Assembly (NCBI GenBank): GCA_004194705.1
Contig: SADC01001394.1
Span: 248,001 to 312,000, forward strand
DNA from: Ditylenchus dipsaci
Lineage: Eukaryota > Nematoda > Chromadorea > Rhabditida > Anguinidae
Length of the DNA stretch: 64,000 nt
Direction of reading: 5' to 3'
Of this stretch, positions 12,401 to 21,832 are shown in pieces (the first letter of the stretch is position 1; each line of letters opens with the position of its first letter). The notes below the pieces were generated by a model that was not told the DNA's origin, searched no databases, and saw only the letters and a program-made list of their open reading frames with translations. Made by a program: the position numbers and the translations under genes.

Positions 12401-12974
12401 TGACAATTATGCGTTTTTAACTCATTTTTGTTTAAACCTCAGGCACAAAAAAGTAGGTAGAAAAGGCGTTCTTGGTATAAGTTTGGGGGCAAAAGAACTT
12501 TGGCCAAATTTTTTGATTATCAAATGTAAAATGACGGAGTGCAATATCATCCACGCCCCTGAACAATTACCTGCGGTATAAATTGAGTGCAGAAAGGAAG
12601 CACATTCAACTCAGGTCCATAGGTAGTGTACTCTTCAAAAACTTCAGGCACTACTTCCCACTTGCCAGTGCTCGCATTCTTGCGTCTCCATCTGGCTGCT
12701 TTCAAGACTGGAGTGCCATGTTTAGCTGCTTCTAGGGCTACAAGCACAATATACTATGCTAATTTAAAAGAACGAAAAAGACGATTGGTTACCAATCAAA
12801 TCAGCCCTTCCATTTTTGTCAGGTTCTGTGCACACTACTACCACCTGATGACCTGCTTCTAGCAAGCTAAAATGATTTTGGATTTAATATATGGGTGGGG
12901 AGGGAAAAAAGTAGTGCAGACCGCTTGAAAACATCAGCGCCAAAGGCAGATTTTCCAATAATAGCAATCTTCAT
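480..12974 (-). CDS. ALDH1L1: ALDH1L-type 10-formyltetrahydrofolate dehydrogenase, 3' part outside window
   Basis: This enzyme converts 10-formyl-THF plus NADP+ and water to THF, CO2 and NADPH. Exons in coding order are 12974-12922 (start, [12 protein letters not shown]), 12866-12793, 12737-12571 ([13 protein letters not shown]), 7738-7674 ([12 protein letters not shown]), 6904-6826 ([13 protein letters not shown]), 6777-6671, 6615-6459, 6237-5690, 5358-5073, about 4114-4003 ([11 protein letters not shown]), 884-774 (ITPWNYPLMM after one frame correction) and 723-480 (GFTGSTE). Domain order is N-terminal formyltransferase/hydrolase, the acyl-carrier-like linker ([14 protein letters not shown], with the carrier serine) and the start of the ALDH domain. 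The ALDH catalytic Cys exon is not in the window. Splice phases agree at most junctions. One-base shifts near 633, 660 and 790 break the literal frame. The intron between the last two groups of exons holds the SNF5 gene on the other strand. Other introns hold a foldback element, MITEs and an hAT transposon. An ALDH1L2-type paralog cannot be excluded. Confidence 0.93.
885..1350. other. Intergenic/intronic stretch upstream of the SNF5 gene
   Basis: This stretch is ALDH1L intron and must contain the SNF5 promoter. It is AT-rich, and no conserved coding segment was recognised on either strand. The last bases before the SNF5 ATG are pyrimidine-rich and end in TTTTCCAG|CAAAATG, a splice-acceptor-like site. 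That site could accept a 5' UTR intron or a trans-spliced leader. Confidence 0.5.
1351..3853 (+). CDS. SMARCB1: SNF5/SMARCB1 (Snr1) core subunit of SWI/SNF remodeller, nested gene
   Basis: A core subunit of SWI/SNF (BAF) chromatin remodelling complexes, acting in the nucleus. Exons are 1351-1522, 1620-1805, 2199-2580, 2651-2812, 2860-3014 and 3752-3853. Residue landmarks match the family: the N-terminal winged-helix-like region ([17 protein letters not shown]), [12 protein letters not shown], then SNF5 repeat 1 ([32 protein letters not shown]), repeat 2 ([41 protein letters not shown]) and the basic end [13 protein letters not shown]. The literal frame breaks by one base near 1435, 2336, 2489, 2712 and 2735, but the protein is continuous once these are bridged. 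The extreme C-terminus is uncertain: a further shift would end it earlier than the literal TAA at 3851. An AATAAA lies at about 3863. The whole gene sits antisense inside an ALDH1L intron. It is most likely a functional gene in noisy sequence, less likely a pseudogene. Confidence 0.92.
1917..2066. mobile_element. pogo/Tigger-like MITE in SNF5 intron 2
   Basis: The element begins CAGTCAAAG and ends GGAGCTCGACTG, flanked by TA on both sides as expected for Tc1/mariner-superfamily (pogo/Tigger) insertions. Its internal word is a GGCGTTATATCGGA-like string, present in variant form near both ends. There is no coding capacity. Confidence 0.65.
4137..5020. mobile_element. Foldback element with ~250-bp arms
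   Basis: The left arm (about 4137-4393) is repeated in reverse complement at about 4766-5020 with only scattered differences. Both arms carry a C/G homopolymer tract of 12-17 bases, a GGCGCCTTTTGAAT block and a GAGGAGATAACTTCATATTC block. The roughly 370-bp centre holds a further hairpin, listed separately. The element lies in the ALDH1L intron between the exons at 4003-4114 and 5073-5358. No open reading frame makes sense here. It is a non-autonomous foldback or long-TIR transposon of unknown superfamily. Confidence 0.7.
4523..4637. repeat. GC-rich hairpin in the foldback centre
   Basis: A 115-bp near-perfect palindrome with a TTCG turn at about 4577-4580. GTCTAAGG at the start pairs with CCTTAGAC at the end, and the stem contains CCCCCTGCGCCCCC paired with GGGGGCGCAGGGGG. 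It is probably a separate small element inserted in the larger foldback. Confidence 0.7.
6957..7229. mobile_element. TACCGTATT-ended MITE, copy 1 (word TTAATTACCCC)
   Basis: The ends are TACCGTATTTTCTC and GAGAAAATACGGTA. The subterminal word TTAATTACCCC is repeated on the left and matched by GGGGTAATTAAT on the right. The core contains ATCTCAGCTCA, GATTCCACTTTTCAGATTT and GAGTACCCAAAAATTTC, shared with the copies at 26385, 54130, 58045 and 62360. It lies in an ALDH1L intron. Confidence 0.75.
7352..7592. mobile_element. TTAA-type MITE (degenerate)
   Basis: It is preceded by TTAA (7348-7351) and begins AGGGGGCATACC; the right end is a decayed GTAAGCCCCTTCAA. CTGCAATTAAGG on the left pairs with CCTTAATTGCAG on the right. 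It belongs with the AGGGGCATGCCC-ended elements at 13697, 24601, 49602 and 57019. TTAA target sites suggest a piggyBac-like mobiliser, but this is inferred only from the target site. Confidence 0.55.
8576..11408 (-). mobile_element. hAT transposon, near-complete
   Basis: An 18-bp perfect terminal inverted repeat (CAGGCCTGTGCACGGGCC) is flanked by the 8-bp target duplication CAGTGGGG at 8568-8575 and 11409-11416. Just inside both ends are GC-rich arrays of CCCGGCC/GGGCCGG, strongly different from the AT-rich surroundings and probably transposase-binding repeats. It encodes a transposase on the minus strand. The intact duplication and TIRs point to a fairly recent insertion in an ALDH1L intron. 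Confidence 0.92.
8749..11163 (-). CDS. hAT family transposase, frame-broken
   Basis: Catalyses cut-and-paste transposition. It begins [20 protein letters not shown] at 11163. A BED-type zinc finger follows (CCSKCKIP then H and KNTHARK, RC of about 10740-10900), then [20 protein letters not shown], which is typical of the hAT N-terminal region. Later come [31 protein letters not shown] and the C-terminal dimerisation segment ([37 protein letters not shown]). Near 8862 one missing base turns the expected [14 protein letters not shown] into a shifted reading. Introns are probable (shifts at AG/GT junctions near 9440-9490, 9780-9810 and 10500-10550). The exact exon set and stop were not resolved. 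Activity cannot be judged because indels of the same kind affect host genes in this window. Confidence 0.85.
11941..12260. mobile_element. TACCGTATT-like MITE, copy 2 (word ATAAGCGAGC)
   Basis: The left end CATATTTCTTCTAATAAGCG is mirrored by CGCTTATTAGAAGTAATACG on the right, ending TACGGTA at 12254-12260. The words GCGAGC and GCCCGTTTATT/ATGGGCA-like strings occur in both arms. The core differs from the other copies, so membership rests on the ends only. Confidence 0.5.
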
Positions 12975-13326
12975 TTTGAAAATAGAGTTGGTGAAAGCAC
13001 TGAAAAATATTTTAGGTCCGAGTTTCACGTATCTGACAAAATGAAAGGTGACCTAGGTCAGTAGACACAGGGTTAAAAAGTAAATTTTACATCGTGTACT
13101 ATCCCACGTGGAAAAAATGATGCCCAAAATCCATAAGAACCGCAACTCCGCCGGTGGCACTTGTAGGTTTGGGGGAGACTCTCGGAAAAATCCTATTTTC
13201 TATCAATTATAAATTTTAATCGACCTTTTTTAGGCTCAGGGTAGGCCAGCGTATGAAAGCCAGAACTTAGAAATATGTCGTGCACTTTTTCCGGGGTCTG
13301 GAACTAATATTTATAGTTTAATCATA
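12975..13326. other. Region upstream of ALDH1L start codon
   Basis: Presumed 5' UTR and promoter of the minus-strand ALDH1L gene. No gene is seen. GGGTAGGCCAGCGTATG at about 13238 is a motif that also occurs near 12023 and 47176. This may be debris of another repeat. Confidence 0.4.
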
Positions 13327-13495
13327 CAGTCGATACTCTTCATAACGGACCTGAAGGGACCGACTTTTTGTCTGTTATAGAAAGCGTGCGTTATGTAGAG
13401 CGTCGATTTAGTTCAAATTATATTAACTACAACCAAATCGGTCAAATTTTGAGCTGTCCGTTATAGAGGGGGTCCGTTTTAAAGAGCGTCGACTG
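13327..13495. mobile_element. pogo/Tigger-like MITE (word ATAACGGAC)
   Basis: Ends CAGTCGATACTCTTC and GAGCGTCGACTG, flanked by TA on both sides. The words CTGTTATAGAAAGCG and CCGTTATAGAGGGGGTCCG recur in both arms. It is homologous over its full length to the copy at 32296-32460. Confidence 0.75.
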
Positions 13496-13502
13496 TAGTT
13501 AA

Positions 13503-13692
13503 AGGACCATAGCCGTCGCCGACAACGAGAATTTCAAATGTTTAAATTCGCGTGGGACAGTTATCTTTCGTCTCGCGCTGTACTCTTTTGACTTGCTTCG
13601 AAGGACTCAAAAGAGTACAGTGCGAGACTGATAACTGTCCCGCGCGAATTCAAACATTTGAAATTCTCGTTGTCGGCGACGGCTATGTTCCT
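13503..13692. mobile_element. TTAA-flanked near-perfect palindrome
   Basis: A 190-bp palindrome flanked by TTAA at 13499-13502 and 13693-13696. AGGACCATAGCCGTCGCC at the left end pairs with GGCGACGGCTATGTTCCT at the right, and the turn is near 13596-13603. It is homologous to the palindrome at 22984-23174. Confidence 0.75.
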
Positions 13693-13696
13693 TTAA

Positions 13697-13920
13697 AGTA
13701 ACATGCCCATGCGTTTCAAAAAGTTAAGGCAGCGATTTATTCGAACCGTCCCATTTTTCACTCGTTTCGCGTTCAATCTGATATTGATGACCTTATACTA
13801 CTTTTAAAAGTTAGGCGAAAAACTTCAAAAACCTAGAAGAAAGCGCAGGAAAAAATTAGCAAGAAAGAAAAAAGTTACTGGTTCCCGCCTTTTCTTCGTG
13901 TAACGCACGGGCATGCTCCT
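13697..13920. mobile_element. TTAA-type MITE abutting the preceding palindrome
   Basis: It lies between TTAA at 13693-13696 (shared with the palindrome) and TTAA at 13921-13924. The ends are AGTAACATGCCCATGCG and CGCACGGGCATGCTCCT. Internally, GATATTGATGACCTTATAC and TTCCCGCCTTTTC match the copies at 40451 and 57019. Confidence 0.65.
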
Positions 13921-13924
13921 TTAA

Positions 13925-14819
13925 TATAAAAGGGCCCCTAACCGAACAATTTCCCCGCCGCGAGCCAGTATAACCTTAGTCCTAATCTTGACTAGTACTG
14001 AAAAGCCCAGCTTCTGAACTATGTTTGGTCCCCACTCTCAATGACCACTTAAAATCCAACTAAACACATACAAAATACAATTATTTGAAAGTACATAAGT
14101 TACTGATAACGCTCAACAAAAAAATACACGTGGTTCTAAGAATTTGCAGAGTAGTAAATTAAACCAAAACGCACAAAAAAGACTGCTGGCTACACATGTC
14201 ACATTTTGTTTGCAGCAAGTGGACACAAAGATTAGTTTATTATCATCACAATCGCCAATCATCTCCTTATTAATTGGGGGAATTCTTGTTTTGCACACAC
14301 CTACGCATACTCTTTATTAATTTACACAACTAATGCAGCAAGGGATTAGAAAATAAAATGAAGGAACCTGGTGGAATCACCCCTGATCATCATATTTTAC
14401 CAATATATCAATACTTTATCTTCCACTTAATCTTTTGTTTTAGTCACATCGCAGAGAAAAAACACAAAAAATAAAAGGTTTATTTAAACCAGTTCACACA
14501 AATACCAAGAGGATGGTTGTTTGGGGTTAGTCGAGTTAAGGCAGCTACAATACGTTTAACCTCTACTATTTTTGCCATCACAATTTTCTCCGTAAACAGA
14601 CAATTCTCAAATAGCTAGAAATTGACCTAACCTTTAAAAGGTCTGCCTTGACTGTAAGACTGGGAGTTTCTAGTGCAGATATAACGAAGAAATCGAATCT
14701 GAAAGCCGTTACTCAAAAGTCTGGTTTCGCTCGTGATTTCGACCGACTTATTCTGACTTGGGTATGTTCAGAAAACCTGCTAGTACTCCAGCTTTTTCTA
14801 TACACATCGATTACTTCTA
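13925..14819. other. No gene seen
   Basis: AT-rich sequence without a recognisable protein-coding segment, RNA gene or clear repeat on either strand. Confidence 0.4.
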
Positions 14820-15572
14820 CAGTTGACTCTTGTTATAAAGACCCTCGATAAAACAACTCTTTTGTTGTAAGGACCCGAAAAAAATTTTGTTAGTTAAATT
14901 TAAATTCAGCCAAAATGACCCATGAATCTATATAGTGACTCTCATTATAGCGTACCTCTCGTTATATCAACAGAACTGTCAAGCAATTTAACTTTTCTTC
15001 GTCGGTGATTAAAACTACGCTGTACGATAAGGAGGCAATTGTCAAAGCAATCTTTTAAGGCAGCCACCTCACCTTTTTGAGCAAACTCATGTTGGATCTA
15101 GACCATTTCAACATTGGCCCGGAATTTTTCGTAAGTCAAAACCGGAATTCCCAAATATTTTTGTAATTTTCACAATGTTTTTGATAATCTTTGGTGTCAT
15201 TCATCGCAATATTAAATTCGGCGTCAGACGGACAAAAAACATTGTGTGAAATGCTTGATAACTAAAAAAATGCCCTTTAAAGGTGAAAATTCCGGTCTAA
15301 TTCCGACCAAAAAATGGATTGGAATTTTTCACTTTCAAAGGGTGTTTTTTCTTTTCTGAATGAGCATTTCACACAATGTTTTTTGTCCATCTAACGCATA
15401 ATTTAATAATATGCTTAATGACTACAAAGTTTTTTGAAAAAATATAAAAAATCACAAAAATGTTTGGGAATCCCGGTTTTTACTCAAAAAAAATTCCGAG
15501 TTAACTCTAATAACGGCCCTCGTTTATGACGGTCCTTTGAAAGACGTTAGACGTTATAATGATGGCCGACTG
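14820..15572. mobile_element. Composite pogo-like element with an inner inverted repeat
   Basis: It starts CAGTTGACTCTTG after TA and ends GATGGCCGACTG before TA. ATTATAGCGTACCTCTCG and TAATGATGGCC-like words occur near the ends. Inside, about 15117-15500 is a second inverted repeat: GGAATTTTTCGTAAG / CAAAACCGGAATTCCC on the left is matched by GGGAATCCCGGTTTTTAC on the right, and a central hairpin lies around 15280-15330. This is one element inserted in another. Confidence 0.55.
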
Positions 15573-16530
15573 TATACCTTATTTGAAAGGGCAGAAACTC
15601 AGCTTCTAACGACACACGGTTGAAAGGTCTACGATGATAAAATCTAAATTTTTTGGCCCAAAGAAAACATTGTATATGTGTGTTATAAGTTTTGCTAGCT
15701 TTGCTCGTTTTGCTAGTAATTAACGTTTATTTATGGCTCATAAAATCACACAATGTCATATCCCTTATCCTCTCTTATTAAATTCCTCTCCAAAAAGTAA
15801 CAAGATGTATGTTTTGTATTTTTTAAAATATCGTTTTAAAACCATATTTAACTGACAGCCTGGTTTTGTGGTGTCAGACAAAATTATGTGCAACTAAAAG
15901 CTTGATTGTGAAAATTAATATAAGAATTGCGAGGTTTCTTTCATAAGCACCCTAAAAATTAAAGGGCTATGAGACGGCCGCATAGAAAAAAGTTATTCAA
16001 AAAATTTGATTTATTTTCAAGGAAATTTTGGAATGGTGACCATGATGTCCTTAATACAACTTTTAATCAGGAAAGTTTTGTTTATATCGTAAAACCGTAT
16101 AGTAGACGAAATATGGGTCAAAACGAAATTTAAAAAAATCAAGCGCAATCTGTCATTTTTTTGTAAGAACTATACATAAGAGAGAATGCGGTAAGGATAT
16201 TTTAAGGATATATATTTTATATTTTACTACAAATTGTCACAATATAGATTCCCTTGAGCCAAATCAGTTGGCGACGACACTAAAACACAACTAAACTTAC
16301 TAGTTAATATAAACCGGTCAACAGGCTTACCTGAAGTGAAAATTTATCTTTTATGGTAAGATAATGCATAGAATTTTGTGAACCGTGTAAAACAACATAA
16401 AAATACAAAAATATTGCACAGCCAAAACTAAAAGCTCATAAATAAAATATCATTTTGAAGGGAGGAACAATTTTTACGGCATCGGTGAATTTTTCTAACT
16501 AATTACAAAAATTGTTTCTGCTGGCCCCGC
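15573..16530. other. Intergenic stretch 3' of the TMEM104-like gene
   Basis: No coding segment was recognised. It contains the 3' flank of the minus-strand TMEM104-like gene; ATTTATT-rich sequence around 16440 could supply its polyadenylation signal. Confidence 0.4.
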
Positions 16531-19500
16531 TTAGCCTAGATGTAGAATATTGGTGGAGACTACAATGATCGCAAACATAGCCCAGCCAATTACAACCCAG
16601 GGCCACATCCAATGCGTAAAAGGACTTGCATTCTGCTTCGGCACATCTATTCGCAGAGTTTTCTTTAAATATGATCTTCCACCGATAGTTAAGATGGCTG
16701 GGATCATAAACTGGACTGCTACACCGGGATAACTACCTGGAAATAAAAAAAGTAAAATTAAAATATCTGTTTAAAATTTAAAATTACCAGTAATTGAAGC
16801 TAGAAGCAGCACCTACAAATTTATTGAGATATTTAGAATATATTGAGCTGTTATTAAACTTACATTGTCAGTGAAAAATGAGAGTGTAGTAGGCAACAAT
16901 ATGACAAAAGCTGGCAATACTAAATCCTTTTTCAATCTTTGGGCTAGGGTGGGTGCATAGATGTGCACAGGCACCTGGCTGATGTTGACTGGAGATGGCG
17001 GAGAAGAGGCTGTGCTAGAATTTTCCAGGTGCCTATCATCCAGCCGCTCATGTCGATTATCAGATTGGAGATCATCTTCCGAAGAGCTGGTCAGCAGAGT
17101 GTCACTTTCTGCAGATCGAAAAAAGAATTTAGGTAAAAATTTACAGTAACAAAACAAATTGCATACTGTTAGATTTTTGTATTATCCCCTTCGGAATTAT
17201 TCTTAAGCCCTCGCACAGGAGTTAGACACTGTTGGAAATTGTCATCGGGTGAGGATAAGATTTTAACAAACGACCCTAGTAGCAGATACCCCCACAACAC
17301 CTCCACCCCGATTTTTTTTCAAAATCATGATTTAACCATTTCTTAGTAATTTTTTGCGCTACCAGTATTCGCTACCAGCGCCCAACAAACTTTTGTCCCT
17401 TTTAGTGCCAATCTAACAAACCTCTTTCAACATTTTGGTTGGGCAGAAAGCTGGTTGTAGTGCTTGCAAAGGCAGACTGCAGCATAGAAATGAGTACCCG
17501 AACATTGTTGGTCAGAGTAATTGCCACAATAATATAGCTGGAGGTGAGTGTGAACACTGGAAATAGGGCTAGGAAATAGTCGAAGATGATGTAAAACCAG
17601 CCAGTCTGATCATCATGAAGGAAATTGAGCGTGTAGACATCTTGCACAACTGGAAAGGCGAAGGAACCAGTGATGGACAAGGTGCAGTAGAACAAGAAGA
17701 TGGTCGCGTAAACGAAAATCAAGCGGTAGTTCACAAACTGCTTATTTCTGAAAACAGGAGAATGAACTTTTTTATCAACACTGTTTATTGGCAACAAACC
17801 TCATAGGAGTGATCAAGCCAGGAATGCTGTGGTGGCACATGAAGGCGTACACCTGAAGCTTGCATTTTTCATTTTCCATTTACCTTTCAAACCAAAATAC
17901 TACCGCAACACCGAAAAGAGACCCGAATCCACGCAATTCAACTGCTGGAGGAGCAGCTTGAGGACCTTTTTGAATGAGTTGGATGGAAGCCAGCGCAATC
18001 ATTAATGTAAAGGCTAAACAGAGGGAAGGATATTAGCACAGTTGTTTATACAAAGACTATTTACCTGACCACCTGGACAGAGTTGTAGCTAACTGCAAGT
18101 ACTTGGTTTTCGTCTGCAAAGTAATCACGTTTATTACAGGATTCTAATTCTAGTCATAGTTGCCTACCATGCCGACTAAAACCATAGGCAAGCAAAGAGA
18201 AGCAAAAGCAACCACGCAAATGCGATAAACAAAAAAACGAGTGAAATGTTGGTAGTCTCCAGGATGACAAAGAACATCTTTGTGCACCAAAGTGGCATTT
18301 ACTGACGAACTAAAATATAAGTTTAGCCAAACTTTGAGATAACGCACCCTCTAGTTAAAATATTTTCTTAAGATAGAGCGCACCCTAGTAAAAACGCACC
18401 CTAAGGAAAATACAGTCAACTCTCGATAATCCGTCACCTTCGTGACACTTTGTTTGGTTTTGCCTTAAATAAATAAGGCTAATCCGTCACTCGCTAATCC
18501 GTCACTCTTGATTATCCGTCACCCACGGCCGGTCCCAAGGGGTGACGGATTATCTAGAGTTGACTGTACTCGCAATAACGAAAACTAAATTGATGAGTAA
18601 ACTGAATAGAGCAAGTATGCTAGCCGTGAATAAAAATATACGCAATCACTACCGAAATAAAATGGACCCTTGTGCTTGCTACTTCTGATTTGTCGTGGGT
18701 GCCTAACCTGTTTGATCTTTATATCTTTCTAACTTACCAAATCACATTCATCAGGGACTTGGGAACCTAAAGATTTACTTTTTTATTCGACATAAATTCT
18801 AATTCTCATTTACCGTAGTGGAATATATGGCCAAATCACCAAACAAATATACAGTCAAAGCAAGGTATGTAAAGAAGACACCAATCCGGCCAAGAAACAT
18901 TGTTGCCAGCTCACTCTACAAACACGATATTATAAAAAAACTACAAATTAAGTATAACAGTGCAAGTTTACCACTTCTAACCTCCTTGTAATATCAAAAT
19001 TAGATCTTCTGCTGCTGCTTGGCAATGCAATCAGTGATTCTTCTAAAAATGTCGATTAAAATCCCTTATGAAATATGAAAAAGACTGATACAAACCTGAA
19101 GAGGAAAGTTCTCTTGTTGCAGTGGATGAGTTCTGTCTTTGCATTGAAGGTTTAGATTTAAGCAGAGCATTAGCAATGCTTAGGCATTCTACTATAAACG
19201 TGGCACTCACATAGCTGAACTTACCGTATTCAGAATCTTATTAGAATGGCTACAGAAATTTAGGATATTAGCGTCACGCCCAATTTGTCAACACCAAAAG
19301 AAAAGCTTAAAATCTAATACTTTTTGGTCAAACAAAAAAATCAGCAATAAAATAGGTGAAAACTACGTCATGCCGAAAATTTTTAAATTTAACGAATGGT
19401 AGAATCACCTTGCAAATGCCGACAACATCAGCATCACAACACTTAGCGCATAGCCAGCTGTTTGGAAAGCCCTGAAGAATCAAAACACATGTTTAGATTA

Positions 19501-19688
19501 TATTTTGGAAATTTTAAATAAAAAAACCGTGGAAGGGCCAAAGCTCCAGTACCCACTATAAGATTGAAGACATAGAGCAGTCCAATCTAAATTGCATGGT
19601 TTGTATCAGTTTTGAATTTATTTGTTATAAGACTTACAAATGTGGAATATGAATGAGGATTGCCTGCTGTATCTGTCTGATCCACCAT
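16531..19688 (-). CDS. TMEM104: TMEM104-like multi-pass membrane protein
   Basis: A putative transporter of the amino-acid/auxin-permease-like fold; the substrate is unknown in the family. Exons in coding order are 19688-19638 (MVDQTDTAGNPHSYSTF), 19586-19528 (IGLLYVFNLIVGTGALALP), 19471-19409, 19214-19096, 19042-18972, 18915-18814 (YLALTVYLFGDLAIYSTT), 18766-18738, 18309-18168, 18113-18065 (TKYLQLATTLSRW), 18013-17904, 17852-17800 (FMCHHSIPGLITPM), 17757-17422 (VYTLNFL, FLALFPVFTLTSS, VAITLTNNV), 17108-16864, 16812-16788 and 16736-16531 (GVAVQFMIPAIL, ending TNILHLG). The two conserved family blocks, GTGAL near the N-terminus and LFPVFT...AITL.NN in the second half, are both present. Splice phases close at every junction I checked, and I needed no frame correction, unlike most neighbours. 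A Ser-rich acidic loop (about 16964-17108) is longer than in vertebrates. A pogo-like MITE sits in one intron. Confidence 0.88.
18413..18566. mobile_element. pogo/Tigger-like MITE (word TCCGTCAC)
   Basis: It is flanked by TA; the ends are CAGTCAACTCTCGATAATCC and GGATTATCTAGAGTTGACTG. The word TCCGTCAC is present four times on the left and once as its complement (GTGACGGA) on the right. The centre reads CGGCCGGTCCCAAGG. It lies in a TMEM104-like intron. Confidence 0.8.
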
Positions 19689-20222
19689 TTTATTGTCTGA
19701 GCAATGGTCAAATTGTTAATCTGGTAAACTGCATCCGACTACGACCAGTAAATTAGGTATCTAATAATATGATAGATAAAGCAAGGAAAAGCTTCCAAAT
19801 TAGCTAATTTTTCAGGGCGGCGGTAAATTGAACCTATACAAATTGAACCTATACAAATTGAACCTAGGTAAATTGAACCTGAGGTAAATTGAACCTAAGG
19901 TAAATTGAACCTGAGGTAAATTGAACCTGAGGTAAATTGAACCTTAAAATTTGTCTTGAAAGGATTTTTTTTATTTAAATGAGATTTTTTCCCAGTTGGG
20001 TTGCCAGATTACAGTGTTTCAAGGGAGGCAGCATATTCCACCGTGGTGAATTCCTCGTCCGGTAAATATACCCGTGGTAAATCCGCGCACTAAATTTCTG
20101 AAGTCACAGTTCCGAATCCTGGTGCTGGTAAACATCATTTTTTCTGGAATAACTGTCCTAAACTAACTTTCATAAGACCAGTAAGCCTCTGTTCTGTTAA
20201 CTGTTTTGGTCCACTAAATCTA

Positions 20223-21180
20223 TTAGGTTGTAACATAAGTTCCCAGCGTTTTTATTTGACGGTATCTCCTGACACGAATGATTGCTGGCCTTGTGCCATG
20301 TTATTTACCAAAATGAAGCCCTGTATTTGCTCTTTCATACGCGCTATAATTTACCCTTGTGTGCTTTAATTTTTAATCAGTTATAGGCAATTGAAATGGA
20401 TTGTCAAGTTGACAAAAAATCACATTTTCGACACCTTCTTCTTTTTGCTTTCAATCGAGGCCAAAAAGCTGCACAAGCTGCTCGGGACATTTGCGCTGTG
20501 TACGGAGAGGCTGCTATTGGCGAAAGCACTGCCCGTGAATGGTTTGCCAAATTCAAAAAGGGCATCTTTGACCTTGAAGACGCTTCCCGCTCCGGCCGTC
20601 CAGTCGAGTTTGATGAGGACCGTCTGGAGTCTCTTTTGAAGGAGGATGGCCGTCAAACAACTCGGGAATTGGCTGAGAAGATGGACAGCAATGCAATGAC
20701 CATTTCCCGTCACCTTGCGGCTATGGGAAAAGTGCAAAGGCTTGGAGCTTGGGTCCCCCACGAGCTTACGGAAAAGCAAAAGGAAAAGAGACTTACTGCC
20801 GCTGCTCAGCACCTTGCTCGTCACCAAGGAACACATGACCACAAGCAGCGATTTTTGTACCGAATTGTAACTGGAGACTCTCTCGATCTGGCCCCTAGTG
20901 ACTACTATCTTTTCCTCTGCCTTTCCAATGATTTGCGCGGAGTTACGTTTGAAAATAATGAGGAACTCGAAGATTGGCTTCAAGATTGGTTCGACTCTCG
21001 ACCTGGTGACTTTTGGCGGAAGGGAATCGACAAATTGCCGGAAAAATGGAAGGAAGTGGTAAATAACGATGGAGACCACATTACTGAATGATATGCAACT
21101 GTTGATGTATGTTTCTTTTATGAAACACCAATAAAATTTTGAAATTCCAAAAAAACGCTGGAACTTATGTCACAACCTAA
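20223..21180 (+). mobile_element. mariner element, internally deleted
   Basis: A 958-bp element flanked by the TA target duplication (20221-20222 and 21181-21182). Its ~30-bp terminal inverted repeats begin TTAGGTTGTAACATAAG on the left and read TTAGGTTGTGACATAAG from the right. It contains one open reading frame for a shortened transposase and an AATAAA at about 21130. It lies inside the 19815-22700 element and so was inserted later. Confidence 0.93.
20396..21091 (+). CDS. mariner transposase with in-frame internal deletion (231 aa)
   Basis: The N-terminal half is complete. It has a first helix-turn-helix (residues ~10-60, ending WFAKFKKGIFDLEDASRSG), the linker GRPVEFDEDRL and a second helix-turn-helix (TTRELAEKMDSNAMTISRHL), then a WVPHELTE-like block (the family motif before the catalytic domain). 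The catalytic region reads FLYRIVTGD and then jumps directly to DLAPSDYYLF. About 110 residues, including the second catalytic Asp (the HDNARPH-type motif of DD34D mariners), are missing. The frame is open throughout even though most genes here show shifts. It should bind its TIRs but cannot cut DNA. Typical family length is about 345 residues. Confidence 0.93.
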   Translation: MDCQVDKKSHFRHLLLFAFNRGQKAAQAARDICAVYGEAAIGESTAREWFAKFKKGIFDLEDASRSGRPVEFDEDRLESLLKEDGRQTTRELAEKMDSNAMTISRHLAAMGKVQRLGAWVPHELTEKQKEKRLTAAAQHLARHQGTHDHKQRFLYRIVTGDSLDLAPSDYYLFLCLSNDLRGVTFENNEELEDWLQDWFDSRPGDFWRKGIDKLPEKWKEVVNNDGDHITE

Positions 21181-21434
21181 TATGTCCGAGTACAGGTGGT
21201 GAATCAAGATGACCACCTTGAAAATTTTTATATTATGTTTCCAAACTACTTTCTCTCTCTAATTATTTTAATCGTTATATCTAGGGTTTCGTTTGGTCGG
21301 CTTTTTGGATCAGTTGGTTTAAAAAAACCGGTTATTTTAAACACGGTTTTCGGTTAACCGACCAGTTCGGCTAATCGGCCGAATGCGACCTATTTAATTT
21401 TTTCAAAACTAAATTTTATTCAAACCACTTTTTA

Positions 21435-21832
21435 ACATTCAAACATAAGGACAATCGTTCCACCCAAGATTTCTTTACTCATTTCTTTCCGAATTTCGTC
21501 CATATGTGCTTCAGTGAAGTGAAATTGCTCGCCACGAGATAAGCACTTTGAGTATTGGCAAATGAAAACTCCACTATCGAATGTATGCAGGGAATTCACT
21601 GTAAACTTTAAATTGTCAACCAATCGAGAAATAAAACGCATACTTTTGGGCAAAATTCTATCCAGTTAACAGGATCCAAAGCTTCGTAGCCATTCTTGAT
21701 CGCATATTTTTGCAAGAACTCCCTAAATTATTGTTGGTCAAAGTAAATGCTTCTAAAAAATTTTACTTAATTAGGCTAGTGTTTTCTGTGCCAGCCCCGA
21801 GGAGTGAATCATAATAAACCAATTTTTCCATA
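21435..21832 (-). pseudogene. Ulp1/SENP-like (C48) cysteine protease fragment
   Basis: Reading the minus strand, KLVYYDSLLGAGTENTS (about 21832-21780) resembles the YYDS block of Ulp1-type proteases. It is followed by EFLQKYAIKNGYEALDPV (about 21725-21665) and MPKSMRFISRLVDNLKF, then FDSGVFICQYSKCLSRGE and HMDEIRKEMSKEIL (21653-21440), which matches the Ulp1 C-terminus. In the family the last block starts (Q)NGSDCG with the catalytic Cys; here it reads FDSG, so the nucleophile position is Ser. The His/Asp part upstream was not recognised; weak ORFs at 21809-22115 may be remnants. It is probably an inactive transposon-encoded protease. Confidence 0.6.

Noticed and set aside
20420..21079. Long open frame (219 codons) on the minus strand opposite the mariner transposase
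   Set aside because: It overlaps the mariner ORF completely, and its translation shows no family resemblance. It is a codon-bias shadow of the transposase.
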